From Uloborus plumipes (taxonomy: Eukaryota; Arthropoda; Arachnida; Araneae; Uloboridae): a stretch of DNA of 64,000 nt. Below are positions 1-12,185 of this stretch, piece after piece. How positions within the stretch are numbered: position 1 is the stretch's first letter; every line of letters starts with the position of its first letter. Where the stretch lies: the NCBI GenBank assembly GCA_038373865.1, contig JAXGGA010000031.1, forward strand, positions 62,001-126,000, in the 5' to 3' direction. Both the position numbers and the translations under genes were made by a program. A model generated the notes under the pieces. The model ran no database searches. It worked only from the letters and a program-made list of their open reading frames with translations, and was not told where the DNA came from.

Positions 1-132
1 AACTGGAAAAGCATTTTAAGCCCTTGGTTGCAGTTACGCATTTAAAACAGCAGTAATTTATTTAAAAAAACACAACCTTATTTGGACAAGACATCATCAC
101 AACCTTCTTTACGCAACGCGCGCTGTAGATCC

Positions 133-315
133 ATGGTGGCCTAAAGGTAGAATACTCTCCTCGTAAGCAAGTGGTCGCAGGTTCGAGTCCCGCCTTGACC
201 ATGGAGGTTATTTCAACCTCTCTGTGCTGTAAATCTGTCCTGTGCTTGTCAAGAGGCAAGGCGCATAGTAAACAGTCCTCATGTATGTCGAGGCTGTATT
301 CTGTATAAAAAAAAA
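133..315 (+). mobile_element. tRNA-derived SINE, family A, copy 1
   Basis: The head is tRNA-like: an A-box-like stretch (tggcctaaaggta, about 136-148) and a clean B box (ggttcgagtcc, 180-190), the two parts of an internal RNA polymerase III promoter. A body of about 110 bases follows and ends in an A tail at 307-315. The same head, body and tail occur in reverse orientation at 8784-8976, so this is an interspersed repeat and not a functional tRNA gene. The A tail directly abuts a foldback element. Confidence 0.8.
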
Positions 316-316
316 T

Positions 317-425
317 CCATAGACATTAGAAACGCTCCGGTCGCTATACCAGCGAGTTTGCGTACCTGCTATGCTATACCTGCTCGTATAGCGAGCAGGT
401 GCGCGAGCGTTTCCAATGTCTATGG
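317..425. mobile_element. Small foldback (MITE-like) element
   Basis: Near-perfect terminal inverted repeats, ccatagacattagaaacgctc at the left and its near complement at the right end (one mismatch). The middle contains a second perfect hairpin built on acctgctc and gagcaggt. The 109-base unit could fold almost completely into a cruciform. No coding capacity. No clear target duplication is seen. Confidence 0.7.
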
Positions 426-791
426 TAAAATCACACCGCAATAACTTTATTTTGATCGAGCTCTTTAACATTTCAAAAACAATAACAATTCTAACGTTGC
501 CAAAACTGCAAAATACCATACAAATTTAAATTTACACCGATGTGATAAAATTGGAAAACCATTGTTATAACAAAACGTGGTGGCTACGAAACAGTAACAA
601 TAAAAGTAATCATAAAGAAAATGTCGAAAGAAAAGCTTCTCAAACTTTTAATGCAAGTCACAAAATTTCGGGGTTTTTTGTGAAAACTCGCATTTTTACA
701 GAAACAACGCCGATGTAGATGAACTCAACAACCAAAATTTTATTTAAATATACAATTTTAAGAAAATCCTTAGAGCCGTTTTCGAGATCCG

Positions 792-823
<32 letters not shown>

Positions 824-2317
824 ATTTCTGTTTCTTTCAAATAATATAACATTAGAATATGGTAAAAGTTATTGGGGGGGAGGGGCATTATGCATCAACA
901 TGCCGCAGGAAGATAATCTATCTGCCATGGCAGCTAGTATATGATTAAAAATTAATCCTTCAAATTCATGAGGGATGATACCCTAATGCACTTAAAACGT
1001 GAGTCGTAAAATTATTGATTGCATATTACTTAGCTCTTCTTTTATGAAATCTTCAATTTCATAATTTGTCTTGATGATATTTGCTACGGCAAAAGAAAAA
1101 AAAAGAAGACAGTAGTTTTGAGGTATTTGAAGCTACAACTTAAATTACTAATGGTTCTACAATGCTAATAAACCATCTCAACTGAACGCCGTTTCGTAAC
1201 TGAATTGTATTTATGCATTTACTGCTAATCCTCTTTGTTCAACATGTTAAAAGGCAGAACTTCATGTTTGTAATAATCCCGCTTAGCGAAAAGCTCATGA
1301 GTGCCGAAATGTTAGGCCTAGATCCGGTGTGGGAAAAGGGACATACTGCGATTTTGCCCGGGAATGGAATATTATTCGAAAGTTTACTACGATTGGTTAC
1401 CTTATTGTTTCAAAGCTAGCTCGACAATCAGACCATTATTTTTTTTCTTAAGAAACTCTCCATCGATAACGTTACTTTTTTCCCCATCATTCTTAGCCCT
1501 CTCCCCTTTTGTAATGAAGTATCTCACTTCACCTAACCTCCACCTCCTCTTTGTCACTTGCAATCACCACATTTTTACAAATAAGGCGTGATGTTTAACT
1601 ACTAGTACCCCCTTCCCCTCATATCACAATTTCAGGACTACACCTCCCCCCTCCAACCCTCGAAGTGTGACTTCGATTTGGGGACTTCCTCCTGAGTTCA
1701 CGAAAAGTTTTCAGGATTTTACGTATAATACAGAGTGGTCTCAAAGTAAGTTTACCGCTCCCCCCCCCCCTTTTTTATTTCCATTGGAGATCTTTTAAAA
1801 TTGGTACATGTTGGCGGCACTTCTTACCATGTTACACTTTTTAAAAAAATCTTATTAATACTCGTATATAGAAGAAACCATTTTTGTGTTGAAAAAACGT
1901 GTAACTCCTAAGCGCGTTTGTATGTTTTTTTTTTTTCATACCTGTTACGTTGTCATATTTCCCTTAAGCTAAAAAGTATTTATAGGTATGCTAGTTAGTG
2001 CCAAAATTGCCCCTATCAAAGCTTTTTTCAAGGAGTAAAAACATATTCCTTGACAGTCCTTAGAGAAAACTATTTAGTATACGAAGTGGGAAAAACATAA
2101 TACTGATTCATTCTATAAAATGCCATTTAATTACAATGTACCATACGATAATTAAATTATTTCTAGGTTCCTTTGTCTGTAAACATACAATCAACCACTT
2201 TCAAACAAAGACTTCAATCCAGCGACAAGCGAAATGATTTCAACTTATGAATCGAACAAAAGAACTTCAACTTATGTCCCATTAACACATAATAACATGA
2301 AGGGAAAATGCAAACTT
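426..2317. other. No gene recognised; AT-rich with simple sequence
   Basis: Contains a (TA)14 tract at about 791-818, an 11-base C run at 1760-1770 and a pyrimidine-rich patch around 1480-1690. Short open frames here have no recognisable motif and mixed low-complexity composition. Confidence 0.6.
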
Positions 2318-2500
2318 GTGGAGGATTAGGATAGAAGAGTTAAAGACTGCTCAGAACATCGAAGAGGCATAGACTCTCATGGGAACCACCACGTGTTTCT
2401 GCAGATTCACTGAGACATGGAACTTAACCATAAACATACTTCTACTTCCGTCTTGAGGAGCTTATATATATGATACAGCACTAGTTTCGAAAACATTGTC
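2318..2500. repeat. Diverged direct repeat, copy 1
   Basis: Shares a series of aligned blocks with 5455-5640: a gaggatta(g/a)gatagaag start, a central cacgtgtttct(g/t)cagactt-like block, an aacttaacca block, and an (g)agcttat block followed by tagtt(t/c)... . The order and spacing are the same in both copies, so it is a duplication or an old interspersed repeat. No open frame or terminal repeat is visible. Confidence 0.45.
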
Positions 2501-5454
2501 TGACGTTATCTTGGAGGTAAAGACATAGGCAGAAATTTAATGTTAATCTGCATAATTAATACTTTTCTGAATTCTGTGTTGAGATCATTTTTGAAATTCA
2601 ACTGGAATGACAGAAGTTAATAGAATTTAATCAGTCCCGCATGTTTTGCATAAACAATAACTTCTGTTAAACATTTAATAAAGTATTTTGATGCATTTTA
2701 AGGAAGTGGTATTAATTAAATACAGTTGTTTGAGATGCTCATTAATATTTTTAAATAGTTCGCTCTCTATAGATTATTCAGAAAATAGCTCATTTTAAGT
2801 AGAAAAGAAATAAACCGTAGCTTAACATTACTCTTCAGTAAAATATAGTGTTTTCAGTAAAATAGTTTTTAATAGTTAAGCCTTTGAAAATGAGTCTTCA
2901 ACAAATTGATTCTTTATGTACAACTTTTTTGTGAGTTTATTTAGATACGTTGTCATTTACATATCTTAGAAAAGTAAAGAGCCCTAATTATTAAAGAATT
3001 TTTGCCAACCTTTAAATTAAATAGAACAGTTTTAAATAATTCAAATAAGTAACTTTTCATATTCATTAAAAACTTATAAAAAAATGGCTTTACAGAGGGA
3101 ACTGTTGTAAGATTTTATCGAAGTGGGTCGGAAAAAAAGCAATGATGCAAACGCATCGTAATAAACTGATTTTTTTTACAATAAATATCGATTTGGAAGA
3201 AATAGATGCATGAAATGTTCATCTTCATAATAATTACTGAGCTTCAAAAAGATTTCTTTGCTCAAAATAAAAAAAAAATGTAAGCGGATACTAATTTCTA
3301 TTGTTTAGCATTCCGACTCCTTAGCTACTTAATGAAAACAGTGATAGATCATCAGCATGTCAGTGATACGAAATTCCGATTTATTTTATTAATCATTTGA
3401 ATGAATTTCATTTGTTATCGTAATATTTTACTTCAGATTAATAATTGTTTACTTGTGGCGTATCGATAAATTTATTTAAAACTCGAAATACGGATTTTTA
3501 ATTTCATATTTGAAAAAACTGGAAGTAAATCAAAGTTAGTAACTTTCAAATCCTGATAAGTCTCAATCCAGCAATGCATAATTAGATGAATGGTAAACAA
3601 GTGATAATGAAAGGTTTTAAATAAAGAAAAAAAATCTATATTTTCTTTGTGTTTAACTAATCTGCTTACCATTTAATAGCTACATTATCGTGAATTTTTG
3701 AAAGAAATTTAATAAAGAACTAACAAGGAGTTATTTTGATTTGTACCTCCCAATATTTTTTAAGAATTTAGTCAGTTAATAATATTATTGGTAGTAAGAA
3801 TGTAAGTAATTTTCTGCTAATTACTTAATCAAGAATGGAAAAATTGTAGGCATAAATGTATTCGGTTAATTTGTAAATTGTTTGCGCAGCCAACTTCATA
3901 GAAGAGCACGAGTTATGTAACTGATGTGGCTCATTTCATTCTCTTTTAAAATCTCAGATAAAAGTTAAACTTCTGGTGATGAAATATTTCACCACAAATA
4001 TTTCAACAAATTAAGTCACTTAGTAGGTACTCGTCAAAATATAATTCTCTTTTCATGAGTAAATGAAGATGCAAACTAAAGTGCTTAAAGTTGTGGGCAT
4101 AAATGTCACTTGATTTATTTGTTAATTATCTTCGGGATACATTTCTTGGAGAAGCACAGAATATCTTGTAATTTGTTTAGTTACTTTTCTGAGGAATTTA
4201 ATCCTAGTCTTAGACAACATATATTCGGTGTAAAGAATATTTACGCATATAAAATAAATCTTAACATTAGAATAGCTAGATAAACTTTATTGGGCTCCGA
4301 AACTGGACTCTATTTTTATAATCAACAGCAGTTTAAATAAGAGACTTAAAGCTTGTGAAATTAAATGTTTGGGAATACGGGGTAGCTGAAATCCTAAATA
4401 TTTTTACAATTTGCACCATATCCTATCTAGCAATATTTTATAATTATGTTCATAGACATACAGTTGATTTCAGTTTAAAAACAGAAGATACATATTACTA
4501 GAAAACATTTCTACTTAAAAATACAGAAATCGTAAATTTTGTGTTTAAATCAAAATAATTTTTGTTATTTTAAATTCAAAGACTTTGTAATTAACATTCT
4601 AAGCATTGATTGAGATCCACCAATGTCCTATGCAGTAGTTGTTTACCTAATATTAGGCCTGTTTTCCTTCGATCACTGCAATAATGGGGGTGCTTCCATC
4701 AGTCCAACGTACTACTTTTAGTCACTGATTTTAATAAAATAAACAAGGTGATAAAAAATAATGGCATGGGAACCTTTTCATTTTCCCAGTAGTCTATTTT
4801 TAATCACTATTTTTGAAATGCCCAACTTCTGAAACAAAAGAAGGTTTCTAACGATGTCACCAGTGAAGAAACTTGTGCGACGCATTAGCCATTTCGAACC
4901 TCTGGTAGAGCCGCCTCCGAAAAAAATAAAATTCTGACCCAATATGACGGCTCGTCTGTAAAGTGGCCCTGCTTAGAGTGTTGTGTCCACTTATGACGTC
5001 ATCAACGGACTTCAACTCCAAACGTACTTCACCCCTTGTTTTAGAACGCGCTTTTTTGTGGAAGAAAAAATAAAGATTTTTGAAAGTGGGAGATTCCTCC
5101 ATTGCGACTGCGTACATGCTACAATGCGTATGACAGATGTTTTAATACAGGCACGATATCTTTCGGTTGTCAAGAGGAGGGCCTATATAATATGTTTAAA
5201 ATGATTTAGGTGCATGAAAATTTGTTTTGTACCATTTTTACTTTTAAAAAATACACACGTCTGAAACCCAACCATTTGTATTGAATCACCCTTAAATATT
5301 AATAAAGATCCACGAAAATTATTAAATAATGAATTTCTCCCAAAAGTCATCAAAATTTCAACAGCCAAAGCGTTCTCATAATTCGTTAATTTGTTTGAAG
5401 AGAGGATTTCTCCCAATGGCACCCACCTAATCTTCCAACGGAAGAGCGTAAAAG
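2501..5454. other. No gene recognised
   Basis: AT-rich, no long frames. Two stretches near 3850-3915 and 4095-4165 look like a weakly conserved direct repeat (both contain ggcataaatgt and a later gaagcac or gagcacg block). A slightly GC-richer patch at 4860-5180 has overlapping short frames on both strands but no recognisable domain. Confidence 0.5.
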
Positions 5455-5640
5455 GAGAGGATTAAGATAGAAGTTCGGGAGCCTTAAGAACGACAAGGAA
5501 GCATTTATTCTTGTGAGAATCAACACGTGTTTCTTCAGACTTAGGTACTCTCAACTTAACCACAATTTTGCTGTCACTTTGTTCTAGAGAAGCTTATCTG
5601 TGCTGGTATTTAGTTCTAGAAACTATCTTTTCATAGAAAG
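5455..5640. repeat. Diverged direct repeat, copy 2
   Basis: Partner of 2318-2500, same orientation, about 3.1 kb downstream. The best conserved part is the aacacgtgtttcttcaga block followed by the aacttaacca block. Confidence 0.45.
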
Positions 5641-7082
5641 CTTTCGATTAAGTAACATTTTTCCCAGTGTTCAACTTTGATAACGTAATCAAATTTTATT
5701 TCGTCAGCTTTTAATTAATGCATTAAATGGTAATGTACCGGGTTACTACAAATAAATAATTTGGTTTCGAAACAATATATGTTCAAAAGTATTGCACGTG
5801 CAACTGTATGGAATCTATAAAAATAACCAAACTTATCAAGATCTTAAATCGTGTGAACCAGATGCTTATACAGCTACTTTAAATGTTTTTATTATTATTA
5901 TTATTTTGTTACTTTCAAAATGGCGACAAAACAAGTTTTTTTTTAATCATTATCTTACAATATGCTTGATGTTCTTCTGTTCTGGCAGTGCTTTGGGTGT
6001 AATGGCTTTGTTCCTGTATCTCTTCTACCGAACGCGTTGAAAAATAACTTAAGGACAGCATTCATGAGGCAGCGATGACCGAACCTGGATCTTACCATGA
6101 TGACCCCAGGACGTAACATATAAGCCAAAAAATTGAACTGCTTTCCTTGCTGTAATTGCAACAATGTAACTAATTGTAACATTGTTTATCTGCCCGCCGG
6201 AAACATTGGTTACTGCTTTCCCACTACAACTCAGGCTTGACTGTTTCTCCTACTGTCTTATTCCCTAACTGTAACTGTAATGTTTTTTAGTTTTAGTTTT
6301 TTTTTTTTTTTTGCTGACGCATAACAACTGCGTATGAAAAATCAAAATTTCCGTTCTCAAACATTCTTTCGCGCTTTCAGGGCCAGTTTTTATTAATTGG
6401 TTCATCCATTAAAGAGCAATACTTTTGCATATAAATATCGTTTTGAAAACGAATGCATCATTTATAGTAACCTTGTAGAAATAAACGTGTTGTGTGTTTT
6501 GAGTTATGGGAGTGACGGTTGATGAAATGACCTCTACTCAAGTTGTCATTAGTGCATAAATTAATCAGATAAATAGGAAAGGACATAATGAGAAAGACGC
6601 GAAAAAATCTATGATAGATGTTCTTTTCTAAGAACATATTAGGAGAATGGAAATAATTAGCAAAATTAAGAGCTCCAAAAATGGAGTAGAGCAACCGACA
6701 TTTTTGGTACTATATGTGAATGCTGTGAAATTTTTATGAAGGTGAAAAGATAATGTTTGCACTCTTTTGTAAAACATGCTTGCATTAAACGTTAAAAATA
6801 TTGTCCAACCTCATTCACGTGAGCTCCCTAATCGCAAATTTGGTTTTGCTTAAAGTAAATGCGATTCTTTGTCAAATCAAACTGAAAGTTAGTACTAAAC
6901 CTATAGTTTAAAACAAAAATTATTTAGACGAAACTTCACTTAAGATGAGACACAAATTTTTGGGGTAAAATAAATAAATAAATAAGAACTAAACATATTG
7001 AGAAAATAATAATAAGAAGAATGAAAAAAAAAAAGGAAGTTAAAGAAAATGGCGGGGGAAATAAAATTATTTTACATGAAAT
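5641..7082. other. No gene recognised
   Basis: AT-rich DNA with a T run at 6298-6312 and an (att)n patch near 5891-5905. Nothing supported beyond short random frames. Confidence 0.5.
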
Positions 7083-7340
7083 TGAAGGGGCAAGTGGATA
7101 AAGGTGATATGTGACATTTGAATTTCGCCAATTTACACAAATTCAAAGTAGTGTGTGTTTAAGTGTGATAACTCACAAACACAATTGAAGGGGCAAGTGA
7201 ATAAAGGTGGTATGTGACAAGTTTTTAAATTTCTAGAAAAGGCTTTCAAAAAAAATTTATTACTTTATCACCTTCTTGCATGGTAAAAAATATGTTTTTC
7301 CAAAACTGTCACTTATCACCTTTATCCACTTGCCCCTTCA
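7083..7340. mobile_element. MITE with tgaaggggcaagtgg ends, copy 1
   Basis: Terminal inverted repeats of about 30 bases: tgaaggggcaagtggataaa at the left and its complement at the right end. A third, directly oriented copy of the terminal motif lies inside at 7185. The same unit, including the internal motif and flanking gtgtttg(t)gag/ctcacaaacac sequence, is present in reverse orientation at 18738-19000. No coding capacity. Confidence 0.75.
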
Positions 7341-8776
7341 ACTTTTTTACTCTCCTTGGAAAGCTAAAAGATGTGGACTGAAAGTTTAGCAGGTAGTTTC
7401 TGCTCATCAAAACAGCACATAAACTTGTTCTTCTGTTGTGATGAATTGTGTTTAAAACTTTTTAAGTATATATTTTTTAGTTTATTATGCCTACAATTCT
7501 TCACCTCAAGACGAGACTAACGTAGGGTCCAAAAATCGCGATTTTCACTTATTTACAGCATTGTATGTAGAATCTTATTCCACATCGACCCATGAGAACG
7601 TTATTCTATTAAAGAATTTCCCTCACAACTATTTAGCAGCGTTTTAAAGAACCAAGTCCGATACTTTGAATGCAGCAGACAAACGTTTTCGCGCTTCCTT
7701 CTGAAAAGTTACGAAAATGGACTTACGTTAGTCTGGCTCTGAAGTACAGAATTAACAGCATCATCACCTCTAAAAGAGAAACTAAACGCAGCACAGAAAT
7801 GTTAATACCAGTGTTGAAGCGCCTGTTAGGCGAACGAGGTGGTGCTAGTCCCGTGGGAAGTAATGCATGCTCTTGAAAACGTTCTAGTAAACATAATTTT
7901 ACCACAAATTTGTTCCCTCTTCATTATGAGAATGTAGCAGCACATGAAATTAACTCAAAAGTATTTCTCATGAAAACTTCCTGACACGTATTTTATTTTG
8001 TTCTTAATTTAGAAAACATTTCAAAAAAGTCCAATAAATGAAAAATTATTTTTAATTCATCTCTGACAGATTTAAATCATAATTTTAGAAACAATAAAAT
8101 AAGCACAAATGATTTTTCTTCTATTCAACTGCATATAGGTAGGAAAAACTAGAGAGGTTTGACTATCGAAGAGGCTTAACGCATCTCCTCTCTTTTTCAT
8201 ATTAAATTCCTTTTATTTAATTCTTTATTTAAAAAATATTTTAACTGATGGGCATCGTACAGTAGCATGACATCAAATAGAATATTTATCTCCTTACTTT
8301 CGAAATATTTGAATATAAACATGAATAAACCGCATTAAACGTTTTTTTAGGCAAAAGAGAAATTTTCTTGTAAGTTCATCTTTCTTAGAGTCTTCGTTAT
8401 AAACATAAAAATAAAAAAATGAAATAAAATAAATTACTTATATACTTGAATACTAAAAGACTCAATACTATTTTTAATTTTCACTTTCTATATTCATGTA
8501 TTTGGTAATTTTGGCTATAAAAGGAGGTTGGACCCACTTATTATCTGAGAGTTTAAAACCGGGTCAAAAACCACCCCACACAGTTTCATTTGATAGTATA
8601 AGAATTTATAAACTGAAAACAGCATTAAATTAGTTTTTAAAAAAATGCTTTTAATGCAAATAGAAGAAGTTTTTTTGTTCTTAAACTGTAATCAGTCAAC
8701 TGATATCCTTTTGAAGAACTATCTGTTAATGCACTATTCTGATCAAATTAAATAGAAATGAAACTTGCTTTTTCAT
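7341..8776. other. No gene recognised
   Basis: AT-rich. Short overlapping frames at 7670-7905 on both strands mirror each other and lack any recognisable motif. Confidence 0.5.
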
Positions 8777-8783
8777 TTGTTAG

Positions 8784-8976
8784 CAATTTTTTTTTCAGAA
8801 ATTATCAGCTTCAACATACTTGAGGACTGCGTACTATGCGTTTTGCCTCCTGAAAAACACAGGACAGATTTACGGCACAGAGAAAATGAAATATCATCTA
8901 TGGGAAAGGCAGGATTCGAACCCGCTCCCACTTGCTTACGAGGAGAGTACTCTACCTCTAGGCTCGCGTGGCCTTC
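8784..8976 (-). mobile_element. tRNA-derived SINE, family A, copy 2
   Basis: Reverse complement of the SINE at 133-315: B box ggattcgaaccc at 8911-8922, A-box region near 8955-8970, and an A tail (T run on the plus strand) at about 8787-8795. The insertion is flanked by a 7-base direct repeat TTGTTAG at 8777-8783 and 8977-8983, consistent with a LINE-mediated target site duplication. Confidence 0.8.
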
Positions 8977-8983
8977 TTGTTAG

Positions 8984-9878
8984 AAAACTTATTAGGGTAT
9001 TTCACCCATTTTACTTTTCTCAATTATTTGCAAAATGTCTTCATTTTATTTTAACTGATGTAACTTTTCTTTCATAAAATGAAAAAATAAATTAAATAAG
9101 GACCTTAAAAAAGGAAAGTGTACTAGAAAACATAGCAAAGCAAGGATTTTCACACCTACCCCAGTCAAAGCTTCTATTGAAAGTATGCACAATGAGTTAA
9201 AGATAAAGAACCTATCTCAAAATATTCAGGAAAAGACTAGGAAAATAACAACGAAGGTTAGATAAGATTTGTCTTTAGATTATGAATATGAAATAAAATA
9301 TATTTGCATTCCAAGTGTCATGTCGATGATTAGTTCAAAGACTTCCAAACGATTGTTGTATCATTGAAATCGCAATGTCTTTATTTATTTTTTTTTTTAA
9401 ATATTTAACCTACCAATTTTTCGTACATTATACATACACATATTGCTAAATTACGTAAACATATTGATTTTTTAAAGGTTTATTTTAATCAAAATGACTA
9501 ATATCACTCTTCCAGTTACCTCTTTTCCCTCATTGTACAAAGTATCAAAATTTTTCAAATCCATTTCCCCTGAAAGCGTAACTTTATTTGTGAACGACCC
9601 CTTATGTTGCTTATTGTCGGTAGTTATAACTGCTCAGAGTAGGTTTTTCATCGTGTAGAAGTTAATATTTGCACGTTATAAGCAAAATAAGTCGAACTTT
9701 CTTCTTTGGAAAATATTTCAGTACAATACTAGTGCATTTCGGTAAAATTTTCATCCTTAAGTCGCGAAAAAGCAACAGAGCACAGATGAGTGCCTTTTTA
9801 ATAGCATTAAAGTTAAGTATATAATTAGCTTATCTTTTAATATGTCATATCTAAACATGGAGAGTCTTTACATCTATT
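8984..9878. other. No gene recognised
   Basis: AT-rich; no terminal repeats, domains or long frames seen. Confidence 0.5.
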
Positions 9879-9879
9879 A

Positions 9880-12185
9880 CACCGGTCAACACGATTTTGA
9901 GTCTGGCTTCTGAGTATGAAATTTTATTTGGTTTTATGTTTCTAATAAAGGAAAAAATAATTTTTTCAATCAAAGTTTGTTTTTGTAGAAATTATGGATT
10001 TTTTTTTTTTTTTTTGGATTTTTAAGAGAAACACAGGACTTTCCAATGACAAAAGTAAAAAAATGTTTTCCGAGCATCAGGTTTTTAAAATTTAAATATA
10101 AGAAAAACATAATAGCACAAAAACGTAAAATAATGAAAAGCCAAGCTCAAAAGTGAGTAATTTTAGTGGTTTTTCTTATGTTGATATGGACTTTCTCGTA
10201 TTAAACACCAAATATAGTCTCCCATCATATTTTCGTTATACTGCCCTTGATAACGTTGTTCAAAATCTCTTATATTTTGGTGAAAACGCTCTCCTTGCTT
10301 CTCAGAGTAGGCACACATATTGTCTTTAAACTGATCCAAGTGAGCATGCAGCATGTGAAGTTTGTGAGACATTTTGCAGCGCATAATTTTGAAACTTTTA
10401 ATCATAGTTTCAATTAGATCTTTGTAATTGCTAGCTCTGTTGTTTCCTAGAAAACCATTCACTACTGCTTTAAGACTTTTCCAAGCTTGTTTCTCATTGT
10501 CATTTAATAGTTCTGGGAAATCATCATTGTTCAATATTTTTTTTATTTGTGGCCTAACGAAAATACCTGATTTAACTTTAGCTTCAGACAATTTTGGAAA
10601 GAATTTCCTTAAGTATTCAAAAGCTTCGGAATTTTGGTCAAGAGCTTTTACGAATTGCTTCATCAGACCCAATTTTATATGCAGTGGTGGCATCAATATA
10701 TTTATAGGCTCTACAATTGGATCCCATTTGACATTATGCTTTCCAATCTGAAATTCAACTCGATCAGGCCAAATTTGCTGGTGGTAATGGACTGCATCCG
10801 CTCTGCTATCCCATAAGCAAAGGTGACATGGATATTTTTATAGCCACCTTGGATTCCCGCCAGAAAACTAATCATTTTAAAATCTCCTATTAATGGCCAG
10901 TTGTATTCCGTATATCTTAGTTTCTCCAGCACCCTTTTTACACTATTGTCACTTTCCTTTAGCATTACAGAATGTGCTAAGGGAAGACTGGGTAATTGGT
11001 TTCCGTTGTGAAGAAGGACTGCTTTTAAGCTTTTTGAAGAGCTATCGATGAAAAGCCGCCAGTCAGAAAATATGCATGGTATTCCTATTTCCTCAAACAA
11101 ACCCTTCACATTATTACAGTAATAAACTCTGTCTTCTTTGGTGAAAAAACAAGAAAACAATTTATGTCGATCTCTTTGATCAGTTATTTTCACATCATCT
11201 TCAAGAAAGTTCCACTGTTTTAATCGTGAACCTAGAATCTCTGCTTTATTCTTGGGCAGGTTAAAGTCTCGTACTAAACATTGAATTCTGTAGGGCTGAT
11301 GAGATGGGGTTCAAAACTGTGCGATTTTGTCATGAGTTCATCATCGGTGTTAGTAAGCGGTGCACTGGATTCTGTTGAACTTTGCGACAAAAACTTCATT
11401 TGTCTTTTTGCTCCTCGATACCACGCTAGAAATAACGAAAACAACTACTCTAATCAAAGCTTTATGCTTAAGTAAAATTTAATGGTTACTTAAATCGTTA
11501 AAAACTTGCAAATATTTTTTCCCTTTTTTTTTCTAAATCAAGTAACAAAAATGGCAATATATTTGGAATTTTTTAAGATTTTAAGTTTTAGTGTCTTACC
11601 TTCTAAAGTATTCTTGCAGTTAAGACAGGCAAAGTGAGGAACCCACTTTTTATCTTGATTTCAGATTTTTAGTTTAAAATACGCTTCATAAGCTTAGACA
11701 AGCTTCAAATTTGATGCTAACATGAATTTTTTGCTCCTGCATTTAATAAATTCACCGCAAACAAAACACAATTCATCAGCATCATGTTTACACTGTTTTG
11801 AAACCATTTTCAAACTTAGTAATAGACACAAGAATGCTTGTTTTCCAAATGTTCTCTTATTCTTTGCTGTTGTTATCACAAAAAATAACAGATCTTACAG
11901 ACGATAAATAAATTAAATAATTCGAAGCAATTGCAGACGATAAAAAATCTCAAAAATAGCAAATGTAAAACGCAGCAGATGATAATTTTACCAACAAAAT
12001 TTTAAAAAATCGATGAAAGTCGTTTTTTCTTTAGCTAAGCAATTAAAACCTTCAAAGTGACCTGAAACAGTCAAAAGCAAACTTTAAAAGCCGAGAATGG
12101 ATATTTGAGTCTTTTTCGATGCCTATTATCAGAATTCATGCATTAAAACAAAAACTCAGAAAAATAATTTTTTTGTTGACCGGTG
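9880..12185 (-). mobile_element. TIR-bounded DNA transposon carrying a candidate transposase gene
   Basis: The sequence CACCGGTCAACA (extendable to ACACCGGTCAACA) begins at 9880 and its exact complement ends at 12185. The flanks repeat: either TTA on both sides, or TATT on both sides if the TIR includes the extra A. The only recognisable gene in this 2.3-kb span is the two-exon minus-strand pseudogene at 10163-11807. The non-coding ends (9895-10160 and 11810-12170) are AT-rich. I do not recognise the superfamily from the TIR. The 3- or 4-base duplication needs other copies to settle. The gene centred between matching ends makes a mobile unit the simplest reading. Confidence 0.7.
10163..11807 (-). 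pseudogene. Two-exon candidate transposase (uncharacterized animal protein family), decayed
   Basis: Exon 1 is 11807-11600 (start MVSKQCKH at 11807), exon 2 is 11425-10163. The 174-base intron has a donor (G|gtaagac) and an acceptor (ttatttctag|CG) and joins in phase (E-A-W-Y-R-G). Exon 1 carries two CxxC pairs, CFVC and CLNC, suggesting a zinc-binding N-terminus. Exon 2 contains blocks I recall from proteins annotated 'uncharacterized' in many arthropods: LVRDFNLPKNKAE, LFIDSSSKSLKAVLLHNGN, LCLWDSRAD, LPPLHIKLGLMKQF-like, EKQGERFHQNI and a C-terminal SPYQHKKNH. Damage: two in-frame stops in exon 1 (after NLKLV and FKLKI), and single-base frameshifts near 11278 and 10828. LFIDSS, IGDFK and QGERFHQ could supply D, D and E of an RNase H-like transposase; that is inference. 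The full protein would be near 490 residues. Confidence 0.75.

Noticed and set aside
133..200. tRNA gene on the plus strand
   Set aside because: Only the A and B boxes resemble a tRNA; the body and A tail continue as a SINE and the unit is repeated at 8784-8976.
10428..10816. Plus-strand frames of 107 and 60 codons
   Set aside because: Shadows of the minus-strand transposase-like pseudogene, which has recognisable motifs.
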